From Setaria digitata (taxonomy: Eukaryota > Nematoda > Chromadorea > Rhabditida > Setariidae), in NCBI GenBank assembly GCA_003640385.1, contig RCAB01000079.1:62001-126000 (forward strand): 64,000 nucleotides of DNA, in the 5' to 3' direction. Below the pieces are notes generated by a model. It worked only from the letters and a program-made list of their open reading frames with translations, did no database searches and had not been told where the DNA came from. How positions within the stretch are numbered: position 1 is the first letter of the stretch; each line of letters opens with the position of its first letter. This document shows positions 12,501-25,905 of this stretch, piece after piece. The translations under genes were made by a program, and so were the position numbers.

Positions 12501-14825
12501 CAATCATTTCAAAATTCTTCATCTTTTTTCAATCGTAACTGCTAGAAATTAAATTTCAAAAATACAAATTTATTGCTGAAAAACGAAGAATTGAATAATT
12601 TGACATTTTAAATGTTAAAAACCTTAGGTTAAAAAAATATTCCGCATAGTTTTATTTTGACAGAATTATTCATTAAAAATTTTTTCAAAATCGGTTTACT
12701 TTGCAATTTAATGCTTTTATTATTTTCATAAACAGGAAAATTTCTTATAAAAAACATGTGATTACTTCATATGCATAGTAAATGACTTTTTATCCATATC
12801 ATATTTATCAAAAATTATATTAATTCAAATATTTAGCTACAGAAGTAACTAATTTAGGCTTGATGAAACTCGTAAGTTTTAGTATCTGATATGGAACGAG
12901 TCTCTGAGATTAAAAAAAGTAAAATTAATCACTAAAAATGTGAATCATTTTAGCTAATCACTGCTTCAGTTTTACATATTTAAATACAGCGGATGTCATT
13001 CGTATAGACGTAGTTTTGATGGCGAATATACAGATTTATTATCTGATTTCACTAGATTTTATGAAACATCAACAGTATTTAATTTAATATATTTAAGCAA
13101 AGTGTCATGCTTGATATTTAATATTCGAATGAGAATGTGACGGTATTTAATTGCTGTTTGTAATTAATGACCATTACTCCATTCGGTTAAAGGGCATACT
13201 AAATATATTTAGCCTTTAAACGGTGTTTTAGGCCGTTTGTCAAAGATATAGATTAAAACCTCAGACATCACCATAACGGTCTTACTTTTTTTATTTCTTA
13301 TTATCAAGTAATATAAATCCTGCATTACTGTAGATATGTAGTGGACAATTATTGCTACAAGAGCTGCAAACTTTTTTAGAAATTTCTTCTCGAACAATTA
13401 GATTCTTGCCAAATTTTATTCATTAGTAATGTCTATTTTATTTAGTGTTGCTCTATCTTTTGTTTATGATAAACAGGAAGTTACTGAATTAGCAGTAATA
13501 TATTTTACTAAAAAAAATGAATTTGCCTAGACGATTTGGAACAAAATGTTCATCGTGTCAACGACAAATTCATGCGACTGATTGGGTAAGACGAGCACGA
13601 AATTTCGTCTATCATCTTGCGTGTTTTGCATGCGACCAGTGCAAACGGCAGTTAAGTACGGGCGAAGAATTTGCACTGCAAGATTGTCGACTTCTTTGCA
13701 AGCAACATTACATGGAAATGGTAGAAGGCGAATGTGGTATGATTTGTTTGATCTTAACAAACTTTGTTGAAATGATTTTTGGTACATCCCTTTTTCTTTC
13801 TGTAAGTTCTAGAAATGAAATTTGACTATTTCATGACAACAAAAAGCAAAAACAAAACGTGTACGGACAACATTTGCCGAAGAACAATTAGCTGTTCTGC
13901 AGACACATTTCCAAATTGATAGTAATCCAGATGGTGCTGATTTAGAACGAATTGCTACAATGACTGGTCTTAGTAAACGTGTTACGCAAGTTTGGTTTCA
14001 GGTTAATGCCATTTTTCAGTTCTTTTATTTCGGTTTTAAACTTCTTTTTTGATTTTAAATAAGCACCATTCTGGAAATCACAACATTTAACCACAGGTGA
14101 ATTATTGAACTATTTCTTTTATTTAGTTCTGGTGCAGAAAGAATTATTCAGTAAAGATTGTTATTCTTTGAATGTTATCTGAATGTAGCTTTTTCAACTA
14201 AAATCCTTTTTTTCTTCAGTAAGATCTATTTTAACAGATGTGAAAAAAACTATGGGATGAATTATAGAATTCGAGGGCACGTCAAAAGAAATATCAAGGA
14301 AGCAAGAAGAATCGCACTAGTCATACTAGCAATAGCGGACGTTCATCAACCGACCCCTGCAGTACTCCGAAAAGTCCAAGTGGTGATAGCATTGATGGGA
14401 TGATTTTCCCGACATCCGTTCTTACTAGGTAGCTTTTTTCTTTATTTCTTAGCTTGCCAATACAGGTTTAAAGAAATTTTTATAAATTGAATACAGACAC
14501 ATATTTGGAACATTTGTAGAATTCATAAAAATTCATAAACTGAATTCACCAACCAAAAGTATAAGTTTAGAAATGGTCAGTCACTTAAATTCGAGTAAGA
14601 AGTACGCACTAAGAATTATTAAATCTTCATGGATTATTCCGAAAGTATTTCACATATCTAACATACTGTAAAATCAAATTTCACAAATTCCAATCCACGT
14701 GTTCTCGTATCGAAAAAAAAAAAAATGATTTTACTAGTATGTTAAAGAGAATTTCAAGTACTTGCAGTGTAGAAGATGCGATGGTTGCTGCAGACCAGCG
14801 AACAATCCCACCAGCTTCCACATAA
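9541..14825 (+). CDS. lim-4: LIM-homeodomain transcription factor LIM-4 (LHX6/LHX8 class)
   Basis: Nuclear DNA-binding regulator; in C. elegans lim-4 specifies neuron identity (family knowledge). Exons: 9541-10140, 11327-11508, 13531-13736, 13847-14001, 14268-14428, 14768-14825; 453 codons plus stop. Residues 1-200 are a low-complexity Ser/Thr/Asn-rich leader with a poly-Thr run. LIM1 (about 206-260) opens CSSC and carries [14 protein letters not shown]2 (about 267-320) opens CSSC and carries [15 protein letters not shown] and [11 protein letters not shown], as in LHX6/8. The homeodomain (about 332-391) starts KRVRTTF, contains [12 protein letters not shown], and ends QVWFQ / NSRARQKKY across an intron. 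The tail is short and Ser/Thr-rich. The ATG at 9541 is the first in its open frame. An extra 5' exon cannot be excluded. The last acceptor could instead be nine bases upstream, in frame. Confidence 0.93.
9581..9622 (+). repeat. ACT/ACA triplet repeat coding poly-Thr in lim-4
   Basis: Tandem ACT/ACA/GCT codons give a run of Thr broken by Ala near the LIM-4 N-terminus. Such runs are prone to length variation between strains. It lies in the unconserved leader, far from the LIM and homeodomain regions. Confidence 0.75.
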
Positions 14826-15494
14826 ATCAGATTTCTAGAGTAATTGTTACTTTGTAAAAACACCGGTTCAGACACATGCTTTGTGAAAATAATCTGAAAA
14901 ATCCAGAAATCAAGTAGAAAAAATGGACAGGATTGGGAGGACATTAATGTTGTTTATGCTTCCAGAGCAGACAGATGATACTTCGAATTTCTTGGCTGAA
15001 ACTTGCTGAAACAAAATCACTTAGTACGATTTAAACCCTTAATTTTGGAAAATGCAAAATGTAAGTGAAATTGATGTTTTATGCTTTCTTATTTATGCAA
15101 TATTAATGTGTATATAACTAATATCCGCAACAGGTTGACAAAATGATAACATTAAAATTTAACGAAACGTAAAAATAAAAATCCAACAGCAGAGTTTTGG
15201 AAATTTTTAGTTATACAATGACAGAAACATGTATAATGAAATTCAAACTGACAATTTGTGACGTGTACTTGAAATTCCAAAAGTTTACAAATGTTTCTAA
15301 AGAGTTCTAAGTAGCCAACTGAAGCACAACTGAATTTGATAATAACAATATGAAAAAACATCAAACCAGTTGCGAAAAAGAGATCAAATAAGCAAGGCGA
15401 GTCTAGAAATTCTGTAAATTATGCTTTTAACACTTTACTTCACGTTGTAAAGAAACGGTCCAAACAACTGTGCACCAAAAGAAATAAAAATACT
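14826..15494. other. Convergent intergenic region lim-4 / rfc-4
   Basis: Holds the 3' ends of two converging genes. No further exon was recognised. The open frame on the minus strand at about 15152-15364 has no recognisable motif. Confidence 0.6.
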
Positions 15495-17630
15495 TTAACT
15501 TGATATCTTGAATTGTTCCATTACGACCGTACCAATATCTAACAATTGCAGGAATTCATTTGCACCATCCAAAATGCGCATTTCACACTCCTGAACAAGA
15601 TATCATAGCTTTTTAATTTGAAAACACCAGCAGACCAACTGATTAATTAAATGGAAATACTTGGCGATTCACCTTATAATGTCCTTTTAAAGAGACAATT
15701 TACGCCTATGTAAAATGACTAACTATGCATCAGTGACATACAACTTTGGGCAAGTTAAACGAATTGCCTCAGCGGGAAGAATTTCAATGAGTTATTAGCC
15801 ATTGGTATGGTCTCTCGCACAGGGACCTGTTTCAAAGTCTTCCACAATAAGTATCTAGCTAGAGAAAAAACAGTGGAGCACAACTCACTCCAATTTTCTC
15901 GTATATCGCGGCTTTATTCAGGTCGTTAAGATTTTCAAGATGTAAGCATATGTGGAAAAATTGCTTTAGTAACTGATAAACTCCAAAACCTTCCCGCCTG
16001 ATACTTTCTACACATGCGCACAACTGATCATGATCGAAAGATTTGCATGCAGTTAAAAAGCGCTCCACTACATCGTCCGGTATAGCTCCGAGAAATTGCC
16101 GTACGTCGGCGGGAAGCAATTTCTTGTGACATGATGATATTGTCTGCGCAAAAAAAAAAAAAAATTATCATTAATCTAGATTTTTGAACAACAAACTTTA
16201 AAAAAATAAACACTTCGGAAGACTTGATTGTAAAACCGCCTTCAATAAAACTGCCTTTCATTCTGCATATTTATTTAAGATTTTTTTCATTTCACCAATT
16301 TCACCAACCATCCTTCCCATCTCTACTGAACAAATCCCCTTTACACTATATTTCACTTGTAAAAACCTTCACATATATAATTATCATATATGATTGGTGG
16401 TGGTTTTACATTTTATCTATAAAACTATTTTTACTCTTTACCTGTGTATCAAAAAGCAATCCAAGCAGTACCAAACGAACCAGCAGTTGCTAGCGCGGTT
16501 AAAAGTTTTACCTGTAGAGCAGTGACACTTTTTCGCATATCCCCATCACACAATTCGATTAATTCATTGATCGCCAATGGCTCAAATTCAATGTTTTCAT
16601 TTTGGCAAATTGATTCAAGTCTAAAATAATTTGTTCAATTTTGATGTTACTCGCCAATTTCTATGAGTTATCATTCTCATAAAAGCGAATTAAAAAATGA
16701 GTTTCAGGAAGATTTTAAGCTGAAAAAGAACTTCGCCATTTTCAGCCACCTACTTGGCAAATTCAAAAGGTAAAACTAACTGCATACAATCATGCAAAAC
16801 CACAAAATATTTACACAGAATTCATGCAGCTAAACGATCTATTCTATTTAAAAGATTTCGAAGTCAGATATCAATTCAAGTTAATAGAAATACATAAGGT
16901 GAACATGCAAATCCGATATAATAGCTACAAAAGTTGATAAATATAACATATTAATGATAGAAGACCTGACTAACCTTTTTCTTTGACTTTCCGATGAAAT
17001 TGATTTAAAACGAAATTTTGCACAACGAGATGTGAGTGGGTCTATTATTCTTGTGATGTAATTACAAATTAAAAAAAAACGAGTAGTACGTGATTCTCTT
17101 TCCATTGTTCGTCGTAAAGCTGCTTGGGCTGGAGCAGTCATTGCATCTGCTTCATCCAATATAATTACCTGAATAAAAAAGAATGATTGAAAAAATGTGG
17201 CGGATATGATTCGAACAACTATGCTGGAATTTTAGTTTTATTTTAGGAATATCTATATAAAGATTCACGGAGGAAATCTTGAATACATTAAAAGAAATTT
17301 GTAAACGCTGTACATGAAGCGGTAACGTAGAATTTTCAAAACCCTAATCAAAATGAAACTCACCTTCCTTCCCTTATTATCTTAGCTCACTACACTAAAG
17401 AGTAATTATATAGAATTCCAACTTTCCCATATTCGAAGAATGATTTTACACAGTATTTGAAATTAAAAACCTGTGTTAAAAATGCAAGAAACCTTTAATC
17501 CCACAACAGGACTTCCATCCGGCAAATATGATGAAACAGCTCTTCGAGCGAATTCTTTTATCTAAAAATGGGAACTGCATATATATATATATATATTTTT
17601 TTGTTTCGATATTATATATATATAATATCG

Positions 17631-17667
<37 letters not shown>

Positions 17668-18794
17668 AAAAATTATGTGTTTATTCAATAAATAGATTTC
17701 ATCCTCAACAGATTATTAATTACTTAGTTAACAAGCTGCAAACACTTTAGTATGCAAAAGAGCCTCAAAACACCAGCTTCTTCCCTAATTAAGAATTTTA
17801 AAAAGATTTATAAATCTAGTGAAAATCTTAAAACCAATAAAAAAGAGCTTGAATCAATAATATGAAACAGAAAAAAAACTAACTTTGCTGCGAACGATGT
17901 TGATGCCGCGTTCATCGGATGCATTCATTTCGAGAACTCTGTCATTATACGTGTCAACATTACGGAATAACTGTCGACATAATGCAATGGCTGCTGATGT
18001 TTTACCTGTTCCTGGTGGCCCGTAAAATAACAAATTCGGCAGCTTAAAAAATTAAAATGTACTACTTATAAATATGCAAAAATTTTTTTAATAATACCTC
18101 ATTATTTATGTAATGCATCTTTTCAATAAAGTAATATTTGTAAAGAGACTTTATTATAGTGATGAATAAATGTCTATGGAATATTATCAAGACTTTTATA
18201 AGACTTAGGAACACAACTGCTTGTCATTCTTACTTCATTTATCATTCTTATTTCTAGCTAATATTTTATTTAATAAAAGGGAAAATGCTATTAACGGCTA
18301 ACATAACCCCTATTACATTTCTGCTTATACTTTAAAGTACTATTAAGAGAACAAGATAGAATGAACTAGCTATAATATAGTGAAAATTGTAAGTGCAATA
18401 AAAGCTTACATCAGCTCCACTGAGTACTTTTTTCAACACCGATACAACTTCATTTTGAAAAGCCACTTCCTCAACTTTTCGCGGACGACTGAAACAAACA
18501 AAAATTTTCTTTCTCTATATATTTAAACAATTTTTACAATTGTAATACAAATGACAATGAAAAGTGTTACAAACTGAGTAAAATACATGAATTATGAATG
18601 AATAAATGAGAGATGAGGCTACTAGAAACAATCACATAACTTTTTAATCACCATGAATTTAGGACCTTTAGATCGAATAATCCAGAGACACTTCTCAAAG
18701 AACTTTAAACTTACTATTTTTCAACCCAGGGAATTTCCATCACTGTTGTTAAGGAATTATTCGGCTTTTTTGTTTGGTTTAAAAATGCATCCAT
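15495..18794 (-). CDS. rfc-4: Replication factor C subunit 4 (clamp loader ATPase)
   Basis: AAA+ subunit of the RFC complex that loads PCNA onto primed DNA in the nucleus. Exons in transcript order: 18794-18715, 18488-18410, 18042-17884, 17561-17493, 17168-16975, 16620-16512, 16143-15889, 15590-15495; 346 aa (human RFC4 is 363). The start reads MDAFL, like the human MQAFL. WVEKYRPR spans the first intron. Walker A is GPPGTGKT at residues 61-68; Walker B is IILDEAD around 131-137; the arginine-finger motif LTSRC is around 174-178. The sensor-2 region reads [11 protein letters not shown]. The C-terminal collar ends with [12 protein letters not shown] and VVMEQF. All eight phases match. A splice acceptor (AG at 18809-18810) lies just before the ATG. 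Confidence 0.94.
17577..17664. repeat. (AT)n tracts flanking a perfect 30-bp palindrome in rfc-4 intron 3
   Basis: AT dinucleotide runs at about 17577-17595 and 17634-17664 enclose a perfect palindrome at 17604-17633. Its left half is TTTCGATATTATATA (17604-17618) and the right half is the exact reverse complement. The block lies in the intron between exons 3 and 4 of rfc-4 and could fold into a long hairpin. Confidence 0.8.
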
Positions 18795-19523
18795 TTCCTA
18801 TTTGGCAACTGAAACCTAAAATTGTCATTTATTTTGAAACGCACTGTAAAAAAAAAAAGAGACGAATAAATTACCCGCGTTGTTTCTATTTTCCCTTTGA
18901 CTCCTAACAAGCTAACTTCCGGAAAATCGAGTCGAGAAACACTAATGAAAAATTAATATATGACGATTGTTACGACTTCTCTTTTCCAAGTTCTGAACTT
19001 GCATTGTTCCAACTCCATGTTATTTAAATTCGCAATACAGTAAGCTCATTACAAATCTTCAACCATTTAACCAAATTAAAACCAAAAATAAAATGCCGAA
19101 ATCATATGTACAGTAGAAAAATAGAAAATGCGAAGAAAGTCTGTTTGGAACATAACCATTCTTGAAAAAAAAAATCTATAAAACAGATTAACACATGAAT
19201 TTATATAAGTAAACCTGGCTCGGTTTTATGCAGTCTATTAAAAATCCAAAAATTACGTTAGCAAAACGGAAGTCATCAATTTTGTGGCACCTTCCTACTA
19301 GAAATTTCTTTTCCCTGGGTGTAAACAATAAATAATAAGAAGGGGAAAATGCAGAGCCATTCGGTCATAGCTTTCAAGTTTATGTACGAAACTGTATAAA
19401 TTACAACCATAAAAACTTGGCACATAAATAATATAGCAAATACACTGAATTAACTCTCCCAAAAAACAATGTCAGCATTACCAGTATGTCAGAAGAAAAT
19501 TTAGTGGAAGTGCAGAGAAATAC

Positions 19524-19529
19524 TTTATT
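19524..19529 (-). promoter_or_regulatory. Polyadenylation signal of the ZIP7 gene
   Basis: AATAAA on the minus strand about 20 bases past the stop codon. A second AATAAA overlaps the stop itself (19548-19553). Either implies a very short 3' untranslated region. Confidence 0.5.
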
Positions 19530-19548
19530 CATAAAGTCCGAACACATT

Positions 19549-22500
19549 TTATTCAAATGTAGCAATCAAATACATTAGTATTATCCCAGCTAGTAGGGCT
19601 GTCACTTCCTTGATACTCTGCCAAGTCGAAGTATTCCGAAGCAGTTCTGGTATAACTGTTACAGTAGCAATATAGATAAATCCACCGGCAGTAAAAGGCA
19701 ATATCTGAAAGCGGAAGAAATAATTCTGGTTTAACTAAAACAAAAATGCAAGTGTCCTCGAACTGGATTTTGTCAACCTCAAACCGACAGCTTCATAAGA
19801 GAACAGATTTAAAATTAAATTCAACTTTTCCAAATATATCTTTTGAATGATGAATGCGGCATCAAAGTAAAAAGGCCGCTCAACCGTTTCCTTCCCATGA
19901 TCCTATACCATACAAAACGAGGATTAGAAAGATCCCTTATATCACTACTTTTAATCCATCCACTTATCAATCTGTTGATGAGTTTCACAAAAAATTTCAA
20001 AGAAATACCTGACAAAGCCAAAAAATGAAATAACCTACCCAACTTGATGATGCTGTATCGGACAATTCGCTAGCATCTGCTGCACATAATGATAAAATAC
20101 AGCCAGTAAGAGCACCCAGGGCTGTTAAAAGTTGAACAGACATTGCCTGTAATAACAAAGTAAAAGCCTCTTTAATATTACAGATCAGATAATTAGAAAT
20201 GCAATACTGAAGTACCAGCTAACTGATTGATTCTGCGAAACTAAAAGTACCATTATTTCTAGTCATGTTTTAATAGTTCGGAATTCGAAAAAGTTTAGGC
20301 GAAAATTCATCAATTTCGCAATAATGCATAACTATTCCGACATCGACTGTGCAAAAAAAAAATTACTGACCTTCTTTTTGGAAAAACCCGACTGTACAAG
20401 GATAGCAAAATCACCAATTTCGTGAGGCACTTCATGCACGAGTACGGTAATCATCGTTACAACTCCAACCGCAGTACCAGCGAGAAAAGATGCACCAATT
20501 GCTAAACCATCCGTAAAATTATGTGCAAAATCAGCAGCCATATTTAAATATGCTGTTACTTTAAATTCCTTTTCATGGCCTTCTTGTTCTTTCGTAAAAT
20601 GTTCATGCTCTTCATCGGAACTGTGCAAACTCTGAATAGCAAAGTAATAGTGTTAGGGTAAATAAAGTAAACAAAACTTACCCAATAATCTCAAAGTAAT
20701 AATTGAGCAAATAAAACAATCAAAGTGAACAAAGCAATAATAATAATCTCACATCTGCCGTGACTATGCAGCTATACATCGTAAAACTTTTGGGAGGACT
20801 AATATAGTATTTCATTCATAATTTCCATCTGGCCTAATATTCGATGATATAAACAAAATAAAGAATATTAACTTTTAAAAATCACATTAAAAAAAGATAC
20901 AAAATTCAGTAATATAAGAAAAGGTAAAAGGAATACTTCTGCTGATGAAATGTCCGATTTCTTTTCTTTATCAATTTTAGGACTTTTTTTCCGCTCTTTC
21001 ACCTTTTTCTTGTCAACCGAAGAAGAAGGATTAAAGTGGGAGTGAGAATGAACCGTTTTTCCACTTCGAAGAATGTATACAAATTTCTCAACAGTTAGAA
21101 ATGCTACTATACCTGAAAATCATGATTTTTTTTTAATTGGAACTTGACTCTTTTTTTTTCCATATTAAGTGTGATGCAGAATGCCTCTTTTCAAGTTAAC
21201 AAAAAAAAAAAAAAACTTCATGCCAATAAAGTTTATGAGAAAAGAAATAATGAAGATTTGGAAATGAACCTACCCGCTAGCACATAACTACCAACAGCCA
21301 TATCATGCGGTCCGTGTGAATGCCCCGAACCAGCATGTGAATGCAAATGGGTATGTGAATGTCCATGCCCGTGTTGATGCGCAGGTTGTGAATGTGGAAT
21401 TAGATGAAGGAAGGCATCACCCAACAAACCGCCGGAACCAAAACTTAACAAGACTTTCAGCATTGGTTCATTTTCAGGAGTGTTCGCCTGAAACCAGTGA
21501 ATTCGCTTGGCAGGTTCTATAAATTAAAAGGATTACTAATCATTTTCCATTTTGCTTCGTGAAAAAAAAAGAAAGAGAAAAAATCACTGAAAAATTCCCA
21601 AGATACTTCATCTTGCAGAAAAAGAATTCAGCGAATCCATCATTTTTCTAAAATTTCACGTATCTTAGTGAAGGATGCCGCAATTTCTCTCACTAATACT
21701 AGAACAAATTCAACAATATACTTTCTAACATCCATTTAAAGACAAATTTTATATACAAACAAAACAGTTATTGCCCGAAACCGAGATACAACTTCTTTAC
21801 CTGCAAAGGAATTAATGATAACAGAACGAATGGTGCAAAACTGATCAGTAGTGTTGAACCAATGCTGTACACCCAAAGACGCATGCGAAAATTGTTCATG
21901 AAAGACAGCATCCTGGGAAGGAAATAGATTTGCTCAATGCTTGATAAAACTAAATAATTCCTTTTAAAACACCGCTGGTATTTGAAATTTGCTCAAAATA
22001 TAGTCCAGTTATATTATTTTTCAAAGCTAAACGAAATTTTCTAACTGCAAGTCTGAGACATATATCGTACTAAACAGACATTATCTTAAACTCTTACATC
22101 TCTTATAGATTGTGGCAGTCGTTGATAGTGGAACTATTTAATAATGGAATCACATTCTGATGCCATGGTCAATAATTATGAATCCAAAGAGTGACACAAC
22201 TGAATCACAATGATCTTAATAAAATAAAAAATCTCAAGACGCTTAGAAATGGTGGTTAAAGTCTTACCCATTTGGATCATAAGGTTTGTAGTTACTTTTG
22301 ATTTGCTTATTGCATCCAGTCTGTTGAGCTTGCTGATTACCTTCCTCCTTTAAAAAAATAAAAAAGAGAGAAAAAAAAAGCTGCCAAGAAATTTGAAATT
22401 GAGCAAATCCTTTCTTTTTTTTTTTCAAGAAGAATATTGATATTAATTGTGAACTAATAATGAATATTATAAATGTAATCGAAGTCTACTAATCTGCATT

Positions 22501-23127
22501 ATTTTAAAGAAAAATCTTGCTTTAAATTCAATTTATTGTAGGGAATCCCATTAATAACTATAGTCTTCTAATATATGCGGCGTCATTCAAAGTTTAGCAA
22601 TTCTGATCTAGGAACTAAAGTAGAGCAAAATATTTTAAAATATTACAACATCAACTCCGCACATATGTCCATGATGTCGTTTCTTCTCAGGAAAATGATC
22701 ATGTTGTTCTGTATGCTGATTTTCCGAATGTTCATGATGATGGTGATGATGATGATGATGGAAACGTCCATGCTGCTGGAAATTATAAAACTAAAACTTC
22801 CATCCGGCATTTGCTATTTTAACTCATAATATGGATATACCTTGCTTCTGAAATATGAACTCTCATCTAGTTTCAAACAGATTACTGAACTGTGGAAGGG
22901 CTGGAAACTTTTAGATCCCAATTCAAAAACTCTAATTGAAATCTTGAGTAACATAGTCTCCATTATAAAGAAGCAAATTTAAAATTCAAAAATATTACTT
23001 CCTCATTAGCTGCACGACTATACTTGTAGTGCGGTGTTTCGATATCGTGGCTATGTCCATGAGGACTTTGTTGAACAGCAGTTTGTGCTATGATAAGCAG
23101 AATCACTAGAACTTTTTGTACGGCCAT
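19549..23127 (-). CDS. ZIP7/KE4-type zinc transporter (SLC39A7 family)
   Basis: Releases zinc from the ER/Golgi lumen to the cytosol (family role). Exons in transcript order: 23127-22999, 22775-22656, 22347-22268, 21912-21801, 21487-21274, 21112-20937, 20631-20371, 20146-20039, 19704-19549; 451 aa (human ZIP7 469). An N-terminal signal sequence (about 1-18) is followed by PHGHSHD and an eight-to-nine His run, then [17 protein letters not shown] in an early membrane helix. A second His-rich loop (HGHGHSHTH...) follows. Diagnostic LIV-1/KE4 motifs are HNFTDG at 314-319 and HEVPHEIGD at 343-351. A charged Lys-rich cytosolic loop lies in exon 6. An acceptor (AG 23133-23134) sits six bases before the ATG. 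Nematode members are named zipt-7 / hke-4; which paralogue this is was not decided. Confidence 0.93.
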
Positions 23128-24546
23128 GAATTCTGAATTTTAGCTTTTAAAAAGTAAATTAATCTGTAAATCGCAATAGTCATTTACTAGTACTACGCAT
23201 GTTGATCCGTCATTCACCTAAAAAAAATATGCATGAATAGTTAAGCCAACAGTCCATTAATTCTTGAAATCTGTAAGTCAATTCTTTTGCAGTGGAATTT
23301 TTGACAAAATTGGGAAAATCCCAGAAAATTGGCCAAACTTTGGGTTCAGTGAACTTGGCTTGGCCATTACGCACTTCTAAACGTCACGTACTCATTTTCT
23401 AAAACTCTAAACCCAACAACACCACAGTAACTTCACCACAAAACACCCTCAATGTAATTGCCTGTTAATTACAACCAACCGGAAAATACCGCTGTGATAG
23501 GCGAGGGTCGCTTCGTTTTATATGGACGAGCAGGAGAGTTGATTATTTTGTGTTAATGAGGAGCTGTTACATATCGATCGGTCACAGATAGGACATAGAA
23601 GAAAATCCGGAAATTCATTTACAGGTGAGAAAAGTTCTCACCAGACTCTCGCCGCAATATCTTGTAATCCTTTCGCTTGTAACACATTTCAAAAGTGATT
23701 AAATGTTCTGTTGCTGTCTAGGAAGATTCAAAATGAGAATCACTTTAGTTCTAATGACTAAAGAAACTATTCTCAGTAAGTTCAGTCGGAGAATTCAATA
23801 AACCAAATTTACTAAAGTGCAGATAGTTTCAGAGGAAATTTCTTGCAGCAAATGCGAAAGAAAATTGAAAGGTAAAAGTAGGTTGTAAGTGTGATTAGTT
23901 TATTTCAACTGGTACAAAGATTTGTTACGTTCATTTTACTCCACAAGTCTTTATGATTTAAAAATTGTTTTGTAAAAAAATAACAATCTCAAGTCGGTCT
24001 GTGCACACGTTTGGGATCAAATTTCAATTCACAGAATAAACGATTTCGGTATAGTTAATGAGTATTAAACGTGTTCGTGCGTGTTATATGTGTGCTGGGA
24101 AATATTACGGAGAAAAAATAGATTGGTAGTAAGTTCAAAAACTTGATCCATCATTTGTCATTTAAACAAAACTGCGCAAATTTAAAAATATGTATGAACT
24201 GTTTCTGCTTTCAATGAGTATTCTTTCTTCAGCAGCGAATATAAATCATTCACAGCGAAAGTACTCTTGAATACAGCCATTGCACAGATGGGATAGAACC
24301 ACTCTGAAACTGATCACTGAAAGAAATCGCTGAAATTATTCCACAAAGAAATGGTGGGTCGCTGAATACTTCTCTACAAAGTAGTCATTTTCTCTTAAAA
24401 GAAATTGTAAGAGTGAGAATAATTAGATAATTGTAAGAAAAACGAATGGTTTCTACATTATTCAGGATCAGAATGGTCAATTCTAAACAGTGTTACTTGA
24501 CAACAAAGAAAAAATTATTTCTTTTAGTCTTGATATGATGTGTTAA

Positions 24547-24618
24547 GCTGGATGAACTTACTTGCTGGATGAACTTACTTGAACAGATCAACAGAGCTGG
24601 ATGAACTTACTTGAACAG
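24547..24618 (+). repeat. Three copies of a 17-bp unit
   Basis: GCTGGATGAACTTACTT occurs at 24547-24563, 24564-24580 and 24596-24612. Copies 2 and 3 are both followed by GAACAG. This is a small local tandem duplication. Confidence 0.85.
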
Positions 24619-25834
24619 TGCCTCACCATTTTCTCTTCCTTAACTTCTTGTAACATGAAAAGCAATTTCCTGAGGTTGTTCATTTCTGAGACTATTTCAG
24701 CCTGCAAACTTTTAGTTGCATTTTAAAGTGACGATAAAACTCCATTGATATCTTTTTCAAAATTATTTTAAGGATTCATAAAATCTTGCAATTTCGTACG
24801 CTTTAGTATGCATGCTACTCGAACATCTGGACTTATATGCACATTTCATTTTTTAAATTGCTTTAGTAGTCCAGTCTCATTATCAGCTTTCACTACATGT
24901 GTTGATGCTTTGACGCCTTTTCCAGGGCTGTAATAAATGTAGTATTTGGCATTTCGAAATCGTGATTGTCTCTTAATTAATAATAATTTGTATTAACCCA
25001 ATTTGCATACATATAATCAAGGCTATATTCTATCTTTTTCTTTGTAAAGGAATGATTAACAAACCTGGACAGTGTAGGGAATGCCTGAGAGGCAATACAC
25101 ACATGCTTCTTCGCAGGGAGAATGCTTCGATTTTTATTCGAGAATCTACCGGTTAATTCTGCACAGCAATGTGCCGTCTGTGCCATTAACGTTGGAAAAG
25201 ATATTACCAATTTTATAGACTGCAGCTTCCTTAGCTTAAAAGCCTTTCCTTTGTAAACGGACGAGGTGAAACACTAATTATTACAATTATTGGAATGAAG
25301 AATATTTATTCAAAAACACCAATTCATGTCTTAATATTGTTGCGAGCCAAGAAATCGCCATGCTCTCTGTCCCATATCGCGGAATTAACGATGTCTCCCC
25401 TTTAATTAATCTAATAGTTCATAAAATAATCGCTGATGTTTCTTCCTAGGAAACTAGAGAGTATACTGAACTTATGTAATGTAATCTTTTGAATTTAGTC
25501 TACCGTAAAAGGGGAAAAAAAAAAATTGTAACTATCAAAATTCTTCTTTCACAAAAATGTCACATAAATTTCACATAAATCTGGTAAAATGTCATCTCGT
25601 TCACGTAAATATTAAACTGTTCAGTAAAAGCTTCATTTTTGATGGGAAAAACCATTGCTAATTCTAAATATTAAAAAGTTCCTCTTATTAATTAATCGCA
25701 ATTTTAAATTCTTTATGTTTAATTTAGCAAAACATTTCTGGAAATGACATGATAGATGATCACGTGGATTTTCCTGGCACTTAAATATTAAAAAATTGAT
25801 TAAGCATATTGTAGCACCTGTAGACATAGCTATA

Positions 25835-25905
25835 AATAAGGATAATTAATTCCTTCTCTCTAAGGTTAACAATAAGGATAATTAATTCCTCCTCTCTAAG
25901 GTTAA
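25835..25905 (+). repeat. Near-perfect direct repeat, about 36-bp unit
   Basis: The unit at 25835-25870 (starting AATAAGGATAATTAATTCCT) is repeated at 25871-25905 with a single visible base change. The two copies are directly adjacent, so the duplication looks recent. Confidence 0.85.

Noticed and set aside
16445..16492. Possible extra rfc-4 exon (CAACTGCTGG... to GATACACAG) with good splice ends
   Set aside because: It would insert 16 hydrophobic residues where RFC4 runs directly from TALQ into the next helix. Exon 16512-16620 joins 15889-16143 in phase and in register with the family without it.
17195..17225. GTTCGAATC on the minus strand, resembling a tRNA B box
   Set aside because: No matching A box, anticodon stem or acceptor stem at the right spacing; it lies in an rfc-4 intron.
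22575..22829. Plus-strand open frame with a Met/Ile-rich, membrane-like product
   Set aside because: It is the antisense of the His-codon run (CAT repeats read as ATG) in the ZIP7 exon 22656-22775.
24977..25210. Minus-strand 77-codon frame with several Cys
   Set aside because: No start context, no continuing exon in phase and no family motif recognised. It could be a fragment of an old element, but nothing supports that.
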